Below, piece by piece: positions 39,479 to 49,062 of a DNA stretch of 61,077 nucleotides (the stretch's first letter is position 1; each line of letters starts with the position of its first letter). Both the position numbers and the translations under genes were made by a program. The DNA comes from Planctomycetia bacterium (GTDB lineage: Bacteria > Planctomycetota > Planctomycetia > Gemmatales > Gemmataceae): the NCBI GenBank assembly GCA_005786805.1, contig SYCV01000039.1, forward strand, positions 1-61,077, written 5' to 3'. The notes under the pieces are model-generated. The model saw nothing but the letters and a program-made list of their open reading frames with translations. It was not told where the DNA came from and did not search any database.

Positions 39479-39736
39479 CATTGACTCCGGTTTAACATCC
39501 AAGGCGTGAAAATATACTAAGTCATTCAAATATTCATTAACTGAACATTAAACTACGATAATAAAATCCAAAAGAATAATCCAGCATTAGTTCCGAGTTA
39601 CATGAAAATATTTCATAGTCCGACCCATCAAAAATGCAGTAAAGTTAATTGTTGCCCCTTGCAAGAACAGACTATAAATTAACTGTTGGATTTATTCCCA
39701 TACAACACCTTCAAATATAATTACCAAGGATTTTTC
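39479..39736. promoter_or_regulatory. Divergent intergenic region
   Basis: These 258 AT-rich bases separate the DUF1080-dehydrogenase operon (minus) from the Gfo/Idh/MocA-ThuA genes (plus) and probably carry both promoters. An 8-bp inverted repeat AGTTAATT...AATTAACT lies at about 39644-39682, and a near-palindrome ATGAAAATATTTCAT near 39602; either could be an operator. AAGGA six bases before ATG 39737 is the Shine-Dalgarno of the next gene. Confidence 0.4.
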
Positions 39737-40855
39737 ATGAGCACCAAGAAATGGAATGTGGCGATGGTTGGCTTGGGATTTGGAGCGGAATTCATTCCAA
39801 TTTATCAAAACCACCCGCTTGGAAACATTTATGCCATCTGCCAGCGAAACAAAGAAAAACTTCACAAAATTGGTGACACCTTTAAAATTGAGAAGCGCTT
39901 CACAAATTATGAAGATGTTTTAAAGGATCCTAATGTTGATTTTGTTCACATTAACTCCCCAATCCCTGACCATGCACCCATGTCCATAGCCGCGTTAAAA
40001 GCTGGCAAGCATGTCATGTGCACCGTGCCTATGGCTACAACGGTCGAGGATTGCAAAACCATCGTTGATTTGGTTAAAAAAACCGGCCTTAAATACATGA
40101 TGGCGGAAACCGTCGTTTACTCAAGGGAATTTCTTTTCATCAAGGATATGTTCCAAAAAGGTGAGCTTGGAAAAATTCAATACATGGCGGCATCCCACCC
40201 ACAAGACATGGATGGATGGCCCGACTATTGGCAGAAAATGATACCCATGCATTACGCCACCCATGTTGTCAGCCCCTGCCTGGGTTTGGTGAATGGCAAG
40301 GCGGAAAATGTCAGTTGCTTTGGTTCCGGGACTGTCAGGGAGGAAATCCAAAAGTTATCAGGCAACAAATTCGCTGTTGAATCCTGCCATATTAAAATAA
40401 AGGATTCTGATATCGCATGCCATATTTGGCGATTCTTATACGACACGGCAAGGCAATACCGCGAAAGCTTTGATGTTTATGGCACAAAGAAAAGCTTCGA
40501 GTGGAGCCTTGTGGAACATGAACCACATATAATTCACACCGCCAAAAAGCCTGAGCCTGAAATTCCAAGTAAAATTACCGTGCCTGATTTCGCGCATCTT
40601 CTACCGGAACCGATCAGGAAATTCACGCTTCCCTCAGAAATCCATGATGCCGAGCACCTATCCTTTTTACAGGGCGGCGGGCATGGTGGTTCCCATCCTC
40701 ACATGGTCAATGAATTCCTGAGTGCATTGTCCAACAACCGCGATCCTTGGCCAAATGCCACTCAAAGCGCGAACTGGACCTGCGTGGGCATTCTCGCGCA
40801 TGAGTCGGCATTACAAGGTGGGAAAGTACTAAACCTCCCCGACTTCACTCTTTAA
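39737..40855 (+). CDS. Gfo/Idh/MocA family oxidoreductase
   Basis: A 372-residue NAD(P)-dependent sugar-type oxidoreductase without a signal peptide. N-terminal Rossmann fold with VGLGFG (glycines 12/14/16) and the family's alpha/beta C-terminal domain. Where most members have EKP with the catalytic lysine, this protein reads CTVPMA (Val97 in the lysine position); I recall a planctomycete subgroup with the same substitution. ATG 39737 is chosen over 39686 because of AAGGA and because the family N-terminus then fits. It precedes the ThuA-dehydrogenase-cytochrome gene by 41 bp, probably one operon. It could reduce a 3-keto sugar to the parent sugar, which is inference. Confidence 0.9.
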   Translation: MSTKKWNVAMVGLGFGAEFIPIYQNHPLGNIYAICQRNKEKLHKIGDTFKIEKRFTNYEDVLKDPNVDFVHINSPIPDHAPMSIAALKAGKHVMCTVPMATTVEDCKTIVDLVKKTGLKYMMAETVVYSREFLFIKDMFQKGELGKIQYMAASHPQDMDGWPDYWQKMIPMHYATHVVSPCLGLVNGKAENVSCFGSGTVREEIQKLSGNKFAVESCHIKIKDSDIACHIWRFLYDTARQYRESFDVYGTKKSFEWSLVEHEPHIIHTAKKPEPEIPSKITVPDFAHLLPEPIRKFTLPSEIHDAEHLSFLQGGGHGGSHPHMVNEFLSALSNNRDPWPNATQSANWTCVGILAHESALQGGKVLNLPDFTL

Positions 40856-40896
40856 ACAATCTTGATGCCATCAACCTCAAACCAACGGTATTAGAA

Positions 40897-43800
40897 ATGA
40901 AAAAATATATTCTATGCGTTTCAATCATCATCGCGATGTCACTTGGACTCGAGATAAACTCTTATACCCGGGCGCAAGACACCAAGATCAAGCTGCTTTT
41001 CCTCGGTGACAATGGTCACCATAAACCCAACGATCGGTTCAGGCAAATCCAGCCCGTGTTGGCAGCAAAAGGCATTGATATCACATACACGGACAAAGTG
41101 GACGCCCTAAACCCCAAGGTATTGAATTCTTACCAGGGTTTGATGATTTTTGCAAACCTGACGGTGCTCTCACCCGATCAAGAAAAAGCATTGCTTGATT
41201 ATGTTGAACAGGGCAACGCGCTTATTCCATTGCATTGCGCGAGTTACTGCTTTTTAAACTCCCAAAAATATATAGACCTGGTTGGGGCTCAATTTTCCAA
41301 GCATGGCACCGGCACTTTTCGCGTGGACAATGTGCTTCCCGAGCACCCAATCATGAAAGGCTACAAGAGTTTTGAAAGTTGGGACGAAACCTATGTGCAT
41401 ACCAAACATAATCCCAAAAACCGAACAGTGCTTGAAGAGAGAAAAGACGCCTCAGGTTCTGAACCATGGACCTGGGTTCGCACCCAAGGGAAAGGCAAGA
41501 TTTTTTACACAGCATGGGGTCATGATGCCCGCACTTGGTCAAATCCGGGTTTTCAAAACCTTCTTGAGAGGGGTATCCGATGGGCCACCAACAGCGACCT
41601 TTCAAAAGTTGAGGCTTTTTCTGATCAACCCCTTATGACTGAATTACCCAAAAATCTTAAGCCTTTTGATTACGTCGAAGCTGATGTGCCTTTTTATCCT
41701 GCGAACAAACAATGGGGAAAAATGGGAGAAAACATCCGCAAAATGCAAAAACCCCTCGAGCCAAAGGAATCACAACAGCATTATGTCATGCCTGAGGGAT
41801 TCGAACTAAAACTCTTCGCCTCTGAACCAGACTTGCAGGGCAAACCCATCGCCATGAATTGGGATGAGCGGGGCCGCTTATGGGTTGCACTTACCATTGA
41901 TTACCCCAATGAATTACAACCACCCGGCCAGGGAAGGGATAAAATCGTCATATGCGAGGATACCAACGGTGACAATGTTGCTGATAAATTCACAACTTTT
42001 GCTGACAAACTCAGTATTCCAACAAGTTTGATATTCTCCAATGGCGGCCTCATCGTCCATCAGGCCCCGGACACTCTTTTTCTCAAGGACACCAATGGCG
42101 ACGATATTGCTGACGAAAGACGAACCCTTTTCACAGGGTGGAACACCGGTGACACACATGCCGGGCCAAGCAATTTAAATTATGGTCTTGATAACTGGAT
42201 CTACGGAATGGTGGGTTACTCAGGTTTTTCGGGAACAGTGGGAGATGAAAAACAATCATTCCGTACTGGGTTCTATCGAATGAAACCCGATGGTTCCAAA
42301 ATTGAATTCCTTCGGAACACAAACAATAATTCCTGGGGCGTGGGATTTAGTGAGGAAGGAATTCTTTTTGGTTCAACAGCAAATGGTAATCCCAGCGTTC
42401 ATCTGCCAATTCCAAACCGGTATTATGAAAAGGTTAGAGGTTGGTCCAGCAGCGTTTTAGACGGAATCGCAGGCAGTGCCCCCATCCACCCGATCACCAA
42501 GCAAATCAGGCAGGTTGATCACCATGACAGGTTCACCGCTGCCGCAGGGCATGCGCTATATACCGCCAGAAATTACCCATCAAATTATTGGAACAAAACC
42601 GCCTTTGTGACGGAACCCACGGGGCATCTTATCGCCACATTCCCAATCACTCCTGAAGGTGCCAGCTTCACCTCCCGGAACGCATTCAACTTGGTGGCCA
42701 GCGATGACGAATGGAGTTCACCGATTGTTGCAGAAGTGGGTCCAGATGGAAATGTATGGTTTGTTGATTGGTATAATTTCATCGTGCAACATAATCCCAC
42801 TCCCGCTGGTTTTAAAACGGGCAAGGGAAATGCCTATGAAACGAATCTTCGCGACAAGAAACATGGTCGGATCTACAGGCTGGTGCACAAAAAAGGTAAT
42901 GGTGGTGGAACCATGAGTCTTGCAAACGCCGACACCAGCAAACTTGTGGAAACGCTTAGAAATGACAACTTTTTTTGGCGCAGGCATGCCCAGAGGCTTC
43001 TGGTTGAAAAACAAAGCAAAGATGCCATACCCGGCCTTATGGAACTCGCGAAAGAAACAAAACTTGATGGCGCCGGTTTAACCCCTTGTGTTATACATGC
43101 ACTTTGGACCTTAAAAGCGCTTGGCGCGCTGGAGGACGAAAAATCCCCGGCAACTAGAATCGCAATCGATTCCTTAAAGCATCCTTCGGCAGGTGTAAGA
43201 CTCAATGCATTGAAAGTTCTGCCCTCAAAAGTAAGTTCAATCGAGGCAATCCTGAATGCGAACCTGCTAAATGATGCCAACCTTCAGGTTCAACTTGCCA
43301 CCCTACTTGCATTATCTGACATGCCTCCTTCTGAACTTTCGAGCAAGGCGATTGTCCAGTTGTTGAAATCACCCAGGCAGGCCATGGACAAATGGTTGCT
43401 TGATGGAGTGACCACGGCTGCGGCGAACAATGATGCCCTTTTCCTGAACTCGATATCTCAAAAAAACACGGCCCCCTCAAATGAACTATTAACCATCATT
43501 GAAAGGGTCGCTGATCATCATGCCAGGGGTAAACCGGATGATAGCATCGCTGAAACCCTTGAAAAATTACTGCAAGCTGATCCGTTGGTGCAAACCGCGA
43601 CTTTAAAAGGTTTAGCCAGAGGCTGGCCTGCAAACCAACCGCCCAAGTTAAATGATCGGATTGAAAAATCCCTTAAGGATCTATTTGGGGTTCTTCCAAT
43701 ATCAGCCAGGGGGCAATTGGCGCAATTGGCAAAGAAATGGGGAAGTAATTCCCTGGCGGAACAATCCAAGATTATCGTGCAGGGGTTTTTAAAATCAGCA

Positions 43801-45264
43801 GCCGATTCAAAGCAAACAGATGCTGATAGAATTTCTTCCGCAAGACAGGCATGCGAATTTGGATCTTCCGATCCTGCTGTCGCAAAAGCCATATTGGAAC
43901 TTATCACCGCCCAAATGCCTCCGGAAGTAGGAACCGGAATGCTGGAAGCAGTTTCACTTTCCGACCAACCCGGAACTGCCAAAGAAATTGTCGATCGGTT
44001 CTCGGATTGGACTCCGAACCTTAGGCAGACTGCGATTCGAATCCTTCTTTCAAGGGCTGCATGGACGGAATCACTGGTTGCCTCACTTGACAATAATAAA
44101 CTGAGAATATCTGAACTAAGCCTTGACCAAAAACAAGCTCTTATGCAAACCGGCAATAAGAAAATCACTGACAAGGCCAAAGCCATACTTTCCCGTGGGG
44201 GTGGCCTGCCCAATGCGGACAGGCAGAAAGTGATTGAGGATTTCATGTTCGCAACATCCCAGTCTGGAGATGCTATCGCGGGAAAAATCGTCTACAAAAA
44301 CCAATGCGCCAAATGCCACCAACACCAGGGCGAAGGTGTCAAGATAGGCCCGGATTTGACAGGCATGGCTGCACATCCGAAAAAGGAACTTTTGATCCAC
44401 ATCATGGATCCCAACCGTGATGTGGAGGGAAATTTCCGCCAATATGTCGTCTCAACCAAAAGCGGCAAAATACTCACCGGGATGCTTGCGTCGGAGACAA
44501 AATCATCCATCGAATTGATTGACACCGAGGCGAAAAAACAATCCGTACTGCGTGAGGACATCGATGAAATCAAGGCCTCGGATCGTTCGCTCATGCCGGA
44601 AGGATTTGAAAAACAACTTTCCAAGCCTGACTTGGTCAATCTCCTTGAGTTTCTAACCCAACGAGGCAAGTTTCTACCGCTTCCACTCGACAAAGTCGCC
44701 ACCATCGTCAGCACAAAGGGTATGTTTTTTGGTGAAGAAGGGATTGTTGAACGACTTATTTTCCCTGACTGGAAACCGAAAGTTTTCCAAGGAGTACCAT
44801 TTAATCTGGTCGACCCACAAGTTGACAAACATCCCAATGTGATCATGCTTCACGGCACCAATGGAAACACTCCTCCAAAGATGCCCAAGCAGGTAAAGCT
44901 TTCATGCAACGGCCCAGCCAACGCAATCCATTTATTGAGTGGTATAAGCGGGTGGGGATATCCGGCAACACCAAAGGGATCGGTGTCCATGATTGTAAGG
45001 CTGCACTACGCTGATGATAAAACTGAAGATCACCCATTAAAGAACGGCGAGGTTTTCGCGGACTACATTCGCCGGGTTGATGTCCCTGGTTCCACTTTTG
45101 CATTCCCATTGCGAGGACAACAGGTCCGTTACCTTGCCATAATTCCCAAACGTCCAAACGAAATCATCAAGGATATTGAATTCGTGAAAGGGCCTGATGC
45201 AACTGCCCCGGTCGTTATGGCCGTCACAATTGAAGGCCCTGAAAACAAGGATAAAAGCAAATGA
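40897..45264 (+). CDS. ThuA - PVC-type dehydrogenase - HEAT - cytochrome c protein
   Basis: A very large (1,455-residue) exported protein. Signal peptide about 1-26; ThuA-like (trehalose-utilisation, class I glutamine-amidotransferase-like fold) domain about 30-245 with LGDNGHHKPNDRF and LHCASYCFLNS; sugar-dehydrogenase-like propeller about 290-665 (MPEGFELKLFASEP, DTNGDNVADKF); HEAT-like repeats about 680-1090; cytochrome c with CAKCHQHQGEG and GPDLTGM (C1137/C1140/H1141); and a C-terminal region of about 170 residues that may be a beta-sandwich. Family knowledge links ThuA to 3-keto-disaccharide metabolism. It follows the Gfo/Idh/MocA gene in the same direction. No frameshift seen. Confidence 0.92.
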   Translation: MKKYILCVSIIIAMSLGLEINSYTRAQDTKIKLLFLGDNGHHKPNDRFRQIQPVLAAKGIDITYTDKVDALNPKVLNSYQGLMIFANLTVLSPDQEKALLDYVEQGNALIPLHCASYCFLNSQKYIDLVGAQFSKHGTGTFRVDNVLPEHPIMKGYKSFESWDETYVHTKHNPKNRTVLEERKDASGSEPWTWVRTQGKGKIFYTAWGHDARTWSNPGFQNLLERGIRWATNSDLSKVEAFSDQPLMTELPKNLKPFDYVEADVPFYPANKQWGKMGENIRKMQKPLEPKESQQHYVMPEGFELKLFASEPDLQGKPIAMNWDERGRLWVALTIDYPNELQPPGQGRDKIVICEDTNGDNVADKFTTFADKLSIPTSLIFSNGGLIVHQAPDTLFLKDTNGDDIADERRTLFTGWNTGDTHAGPSNLNYGLDNWIYGMVGYSGFSGTVGDEKQSFRTGFYRMKPDGSKIEFLRNTNNNSWGVGFSEEGILFGSTANGNPSVHLPIPNRYYEKVRGWSSSVLDGIAGSAPIHPITKQIRQVDHHDRFTAAAGHALYTARNYPSNYWNKTAFVTEPTGHLIATFPITPEGASFTSRNAFNLVASDDEWSSPIVAEVGPDGNVWFVDWYNFIVQHNPTPAGFKTGKGNAYETNLRDKKHGRIYRLVHKKGNGGGTMSLANADTSKLVETLRNDNFFWRRHAQRLLVEKQSKDAIPGLMELAKETKLDGAGLTPCVIHALWTLKALGALEDEKSPATRIAIDSLKHPSAGVRLNALKVLPSKVSSIEAILNANLLNDANLQVQLATLLALSDMPPSELSSKAIVQLLKSPRQAMDKWLLDGVTTAAANNDALFLNSISQKNTAPSNELLTIIERVADHHARGKPDDSIAETLEKLLQADPLVQTATLKGLARGWPANQPPKLNDRIEKSLKDLFGVLPISARGQLAQLAKKWGSNSLAEQSKIIVQGFLKSAADSKQTDADRISSARQACEFGSSDPAVAKAILELITAQMPPEVGTGMLEAVSLSDQPGTAKEIVDRFSDWTPNLRQTAIRILLSRAAWTESLVASLDNNKLRISELSLDQKQALMQTGNKKITDKAKAILSRGGGLPNADRQKVIEDFMFATSQSGDAIAGKIVYKNQCAKCHQHQGEGVKIGPDLTGMAAHPKKELLIHIMDPNRDVEGNFRQYVVSTKSGKILTGMLASETKSSIELIDTEAKKQSVLREDIDEIKASDRSLMPEGFEKQLSKPDLVNLLEFLTQRGKFLPLPLDKVATIVSTKGMFFGEEGIVERLIFPDWKPKVFQGVPFNLVDPQVDKHPNVIMLHGTNGNTPPKMPKQVKLSCNGPANAIHLLSGISGWGYPATPKGSVSMIVRLHYADDKTEDHPLKNGEVFADYIRRVDVPGSTFAFPLRGQQVRYLAIIPKRPNEIIKDIEFVKGPDATAPVVMAVTIEGPENKDKSK

Positions 45265-45278
45265 CCTGCGATTGTACC

Positions 45279-45317
45279 ACCACTTAATTATCAAGCATTG
45301 CTTGCCAAGGAAGTGGT
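45279..45317. terminator. Weak terminator between convergent genes
   Basis: A 7-bp stem ACCACTT (45279-45285)/AAGTGGT (45311-45317) encloses a 5-bp hairpin CAAGC/GCTTG, followed by CGGATTATTTTTC. It lies between the ends of the ThuA-dehydrogenase gene and the pseudopilin operon. Stem strength is modest. Confidence 0.35.
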
Positions 45318-45321
45318 CGGA

Positions 45322-45738
45322 TTATTTTTCAATCTCTGTCAGTGATCTTTTCCCGCCTTGGGTATCAAGGAGAAAAACACCAGTAAAGCTTGCCCGGACA
45401 GGCTTTTTGTCTCTCTCTGAGCACTCGGCGTTAACATCGACTTGATAGCAGTTTTTTCTAGTCTCGACGACCTTTAATATTATCCCTGAGGCTGGTTCGG
45501 GATTGATTGTCAACGGCATTTTTCCAAGCTCATCTTGCAAGATAAAGCTTAAAGCCAAATCTCTGCCGGAAAAAGCGAGATTTTGGGCTTTTGTATCAAG
45601 ATTAATGAACTCAAATTTCTTACGGGTGAAAATTTCCTGGAAAACGACCGCTGCCAAAATCGAGGCCCCTATCGCCATCACGACTAGACAACTCAAAAGT
45701 GCGACTCCTTTTCTGCCCACCCCAGGCTTCTTGATCAT
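45322..45738 (-). CDS. GspK-like minor pseudopilin (short)
   Basis: A 138-residue protein with a prepilin-type N-terminus. The basic leader ends GRKG, then VALLSCLVVMAIGASILAAVVF; there is no glutamate at +5, as in GspK-type minor pseudopilins. Only a short globular domain follows, whereas GspK is usually near 300 residues, so the family call is tentative and a PilX-like or unassigned minor pseudopilin is possible. It overlaps the preceding pseudopilin gene by four bases (ATGA) and is the last gene of the operon. Confidence 0.6.
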   Translation of the reverse strand: MIKKPGVGRKGVALLSCLVVMAIGASILAAVVFQEIFTRKKFEFINLDTKAQNLAFSGRDLALSFILQDELGKMPLTINPEPASGIILKVVETRKNCYQVDVNAECSERDKKPVRASFTGVFLLDTQGGKRSLTEIEK

Positions 45739-46229
45739 CGTCCACCTCTATTCAAAGCTGCCCGGAAGCTGAAATCACGGTTCTTAAGTTTCTCGGGACT
45801 TGATTTTTCGAGGCAGTAAAGTTCAACGACAGAATCACCATTGAACAAACTGAATGATACCTCCCCAAATAAATCCCCCTTGAGCACGCGTTGTTTGCCC
45901 TGAGTTGAAATCCTTATTAAATCCCCATTTTCCAAGGCATAAGATATCTCTTCACCTGACAACAAGGTAAGTTTCAATCCTTCACTTTTTAAATTTGTTT
46001 TTTTAGTCAACTGGGCGGATTTGCAAGCCCGCACATCCCTTCGAAAAAGACCCGCCAAGTTCACTGCTTCCATGTTTCTGTTCGACAATTCCGATTCCAC
46101 GGAAGACAACCGCATCAGGCCAATGGTAATCGCACCAACAACACCCATCACAACCACAAGCAATGCGATCACCACGACCATTTCAATGAGCGTGAAGGCG
46201 ATTCTGGATCTCGAATTACTTACCACCAT
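45735..46229 (-). CDS. GspJ-like minor pseudopilin
   Basis: A 164-residue protein with an N-terminal methylation signature, IA|FTLIEMVVVIALLVVV, and a C-terminal beta-rich domain. The residue before the cleavage site is Ala rather than the usual Gly, which prepilin peptidases tolerate less well. Position after a GspI-like gene suggests GspJ, but identity among minor pseudopilins cannot be fixed by eye. Overlaps its upstream neighbour by 14 bases and its downstream neighbour by four. Confidence 0.7.
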   Translation of the reverse strand: MVVSNSRSRIAFTLIEMVVVIALLVVVMGVVGAITIGLMRLSSVESELSNRNMEAVNLAGLFRRDVRACKSAQLTKKTNLKSEGLKLTLLSGEEISYALENGDLIRISTQGKQRVLKGDLFGEVSFSLFNGDSVVELYCLEKSSPEKLKNRDFSFRAALNRGGR

Positions 46230-46665
46230 TTTCCCCCTTTAAAGCAACCGACCTTGGGGATATTGAGGTTTCAACGATGCATTCCGCGGGGTCAAAAACA
46301 CGGCCATTCTTCCAATTAACCACAACCTTCACATTCTTGACCAACTTGAATTCTTTTGAAGGCAACACACTTACTTTTATCTCACATCCAACGGGCAATG
46401 ACTTGTAATTGCCAATATCCTGAGCCGCCTTCGCCCAGGTATCATCCAACTTTTCATACGGTGTGCCGCGAGCCATCTCAAGAATATTTAAGCCAGCCTG
46501 GTTTGCCAAAAACAGATTATTATTTCGATGTCTTTCATGCACACACCAACTTGCGACTTGGGCCACCACAACCATGACGATCGCCAAGATCGAGAAAGAT
46601 GCGACTATTTCCATGATCGTGAAACCATTTCGCAAAGAAAAAATCGTCTGGGATTTTTTGATCAT
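46216..46665 (-). CDS. GspI-like minor pseudopilin
   Basis: A 149-residue protein with a classical prepilin signature: leader ending RNG, then FTIMEIVASFSILAIVMVV with Glu at +5. The soluble part is about 110 residues. Its ATG overlaps the TGA of the second GspF gene (ATGA), so translation is coupled. GspI is the likely equivalent from order and size; GspG, the major pseudopilin, is usually adjacent but is not in this operon. Confidence 0.7.
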   Translation of the reverse strand: MIKKSQTIFSLRNGFTIMEIVASFSILAIVMVVVAQVASWCVHERHRNNNLFLANQAGLNILEMARGTPYEKLDDTWAKAAQDIGNYKSLPVGCEIKVSVLPSKEFKLVKNVKVVVNWKNGRVFDPAECIVETSISPRSVALKGENGGK

Positions 46666-47954
46666 GACAACTCCACGATCATTTTAAGCAGGGGCATGAA
46701 CATTGCGATTGCGATAAATCCAATCAACACACCCAGGCAAAGCATAAGCAAGGGAAAAATCACCAGGGAAAAACGCTGTGCGATCAGGGAAGCCAGACGC
46801 AGTCTTTGGTTTCCAACCTCAGTCAAAGCCCACGAGAGATTAGCAACCCCTTGGGAAGACTGGATGAAGGGTTTCATTGATTTGGGAAGCCAACCGGATG
46901 AATAAAGACTGTCTTCAAGTGAAAAGCCTGACTTTATGGCTAAATTGAGATTTATCAATTGTTTTTGGGCGGGCCCGCTGAAGCATTTGGAATCTTCAAG
47001 AAAATCAAGCGCTTTGGGAATCACAATCTGCCCCTGCAAGGTGATTCCAAGCATTTTAAGGAAATTACCCTGCATGTGGATTCTATAGATTGCGCCAACC
47101 ACAGGAAAATACCACCGGACTGTGGTGTTCCAAAATGGCATCAATGCCAGGAAAGGCAGCAAGATGACAATTGCAAGCCAGAATAAAGGAGCAATTTCAG
47201 CGATCAAATTTCCTTTGTTCCCAAATGTTGGCAGCCAATTGAATATATTGAGCAGGATGGTGGTCACCCATGGAAGAGTGTAATCAAAATCCTTGAAAAT
47301 TCGCTCGTATTTGGGCGCGATGAAAACCATGAAGAATACCGCGACATTAAGAGATGCGACCACCATGAAAAACAAATAAGCCAATCGAGGAAGAACCACC
47401 AACCAGAACAAATCCTTGTGCCAGCGCACGACCATTGAGAGACAGTTGGAAATTTTCCCTGAGGCTTCTCCAAGGGAAAGCGCGAGATAAACCTCCCGCG
47501 AAACCAACCTGGGGTATTGCCTCAGTGCGCTGGTTAAAGTAAGGCCGTTTTCCAAAAGCCTTGTCAAACCCTCCACCTGTTTGTCAAAGCGCCAACGCTT
47601 GTAACAGATAAAGTAATAAGCAGGGTTTAAAAAAGATAAAAAACAAAAAATGAACCATTCACGAAAAAAACCTTTGGGCCGGTCTTCCAGATAGGAATTC
47701 AACATGGGCACGACGGAGGTTTCAGACTCAAAAGTTGATTGAAGCAGGTTTCTAAACTCCTCTTGCCTGACATGCCTGTAATAAAAAAAGGAAACCAAAG
47801 CCCAGACTGAGAAAGCCATATGAAGCATGACATAATAGAAAGCGATCAATTCAACCCGGGCAATGCATAGCAGGATGAAAACAACCAGGGGAAACAATCC
47901 CGCCGTGAGAATCATGACGATAAACAACAGGATTTCCAATTTCCTTTGGCTCAT
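46662..47954 (-). CDS. Second GspF-like inner-membrane platform protein
   Basis: A 430-residue type II secretion F-domain protein. It has extra hydrophobic segments at the N-terminus (about 8-65), then the F-domain pattern LEDRPKGFFREWF..., ESGLTLTSALRQYP-like and GEASGKISN segments, and typical transmembrane helices (about 195-215, 240-270, 405-425). It is more divergent than the GspF gene immediately upstream. Two GspF-type proteins in tandem suggest a heteromeric platform. Start 31 bp after the upstream gene. Confidence 0.75.
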   Translation of the reverse strand: MSQRKLEILLFIVMILTAGLFPLVVFILLCIARVELIAFYYVMLHMAFSVWALVSFFYYRHVRQEEFRNLLQSTFESETSVVPMLNSYLEDRPKGFFREWFIFCFLSFLNPAYYFICYKRWRFDKQVEGLTRLLENGLTLTSALRQYPRLVSREVYLALSLGEASGKISNCLSMVVRWHKDLFWLVVLPRLAYLFFMVVASLNVAVFFMVFIAPKYERIFKDFDYTLPWVTTILLNIFNWLPTFGNKGNLIAEIAPLFWLAIVILLPFLALMPFWNTTVRWYFPVVGAIYRIHMQGNFLKMLGITLQGQIVIPKALDFLEDSKCFSGPAQKQLINLNLAIKSGFSLEDSLYSSGWLPKSMKPFIQSSQGVANLSWALTEVGNQRLRLASLIAQRFSLVIFPLLMLCLGVLIGFIAIAMFMPLLKMIVELS

Positions 47955-47985
47955 GAGAACTTAAACCCTGAATTCAATCGGTATT

Positions 47986-49062
47986 TCACTTGCTAAGCCC
48001 TTCAAGCAATTTGATCAATGGAAAAAAAACCGCAAACACAAACACCGAAGTTATCAATCCGGCGCACACGACAATTATCAATGGCGGAAAAACACTTTGA
48101 ACCATCGAGGATCGCATCGCAACCTGCCTCGAATACATTTGGGCGGCCTGCTTCAATGCCTGGGGCAGATTCCCCTTTAATTCCCCCAATCCCGCCATCC
48201 AGGAAACAACCTCTGGCAGAATCCTGCACTCTTTTAATGCAACGGAAAGGGAAGCGCCCTGGCGTAATTTGCCTGCTATTTTATTTGCTCCATCTTTTAG
48301 TATCGGATCTGAACCAGCTTCAGCCGCAAGCTCAAAAGCCTCAGGCAAAGGCATCTGATTTTCAACCAATATCGCGAGTAAGTCGGTAAATGCCGCAAGT
48401 CTCGCGGATCGGATTAAAACTCCAAACACAGGCAGGGAATATAAGATCCTGGCAAGTATGCAACGCCCGGATTCTGTCGCGTTGAGTATCCCACGAAGCA
48501 CCAAACCAATTATCCCGATTCCGCCCAGCGGTATAACAAGGGTGTGGAATGGATTTTGACAAACATCAACGATCATTTGCGTTAAAAAAGGTAATCGCAT
48601 GCCAAATTCGTTGAATATTGCTATGAATTGCGGCATGACAAAAATCATGATCATCGCAACCAATAATATCGCTACAAAAATCACCATTATTGGATAAATC
48701 AAGGCTGTGTATAAAACTGAATAAAGATCAGATATGCTTCTTGCATAAGTTGTCAGCAACGCGAGAACATCTGGAAGATTTCCACCACGGATCCCCGCAT
48801 TCATAAGACTGGAATAAAATTTTGGAACCCGTCCCTGCTGCATTGCGATTGCTTCAGGAAGGGACTTTCCTCGTTTCAAATCATCAGCAAGGCTTTGAGT
48901 GGCGTTTTTCAGGTTTCCCCGGGACATTTCCCTTGCAATGGAAGCAAGTCCCTCCTCGAGAGGCAAACCAGCCTTTGCCATGCCTGCTATTTCCTCATTG
49001 AGATATATCAACTGGTCAGCAGTCAGAACTCCGAATTTTTGTTCTTTATTTTCATCGTTCAT
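47986..49062 (-). CDS. gspF: GspF-like type II secretion platform protein
   Basis: A 358-residue T2SS/T4P F-domain protein. Two cytoplasmic F domains, each with the LxEGLASIAREM and GASLSVALKECRILP pattern, and three transmembrane helices (about 133-155, 185-205, 330-352). In the type II secretion and pilus machines this protein couples the ATPase to pseudopilus assembly. The ATG overlaps the GspE stop by four bases (ATGA), a strong sign of coupled translation. Confidence 0.88.
   Translation of the reverse strand: MNDENKEQKFGVLTADQLIYLNEEIAGMAKAGLPLEEGLASIAREMSRGNLKNATQSLADDLKRGKSLPEAIAMQQGRVPKFYSSLMNAGIRGGNLPDVLALLTTYARSISDLYSVLYTALIYPIMVIFVAILLVAMIMIFVMPQFIAIFNEFGMRLPFLTQMIVDVCQNPFHTLVIPLGGIGIIGLVLRGILNATESGRCILARILYSLPVFGVLIRSARLAAFTDLLAILVENQMPLPEAFELAAEAGSDPILKDGANKIAGKLRQGASLSVALKECRILPEVVSWMAGLGELKGNLPQALKQAAQMYSRQVAMRSSMVQSVFPPLIIVVCAGLITSVFVFAVFFPLIKLLEGLSK

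Noticed and set aside
43518-44246. 242-codon open frame antisense to the ThuA-dehydrogenase gene
   Set aside because: Serine/leucine-rich shadow of a well-supported coding frame, with no recognisable domain or ribosome-binding site.
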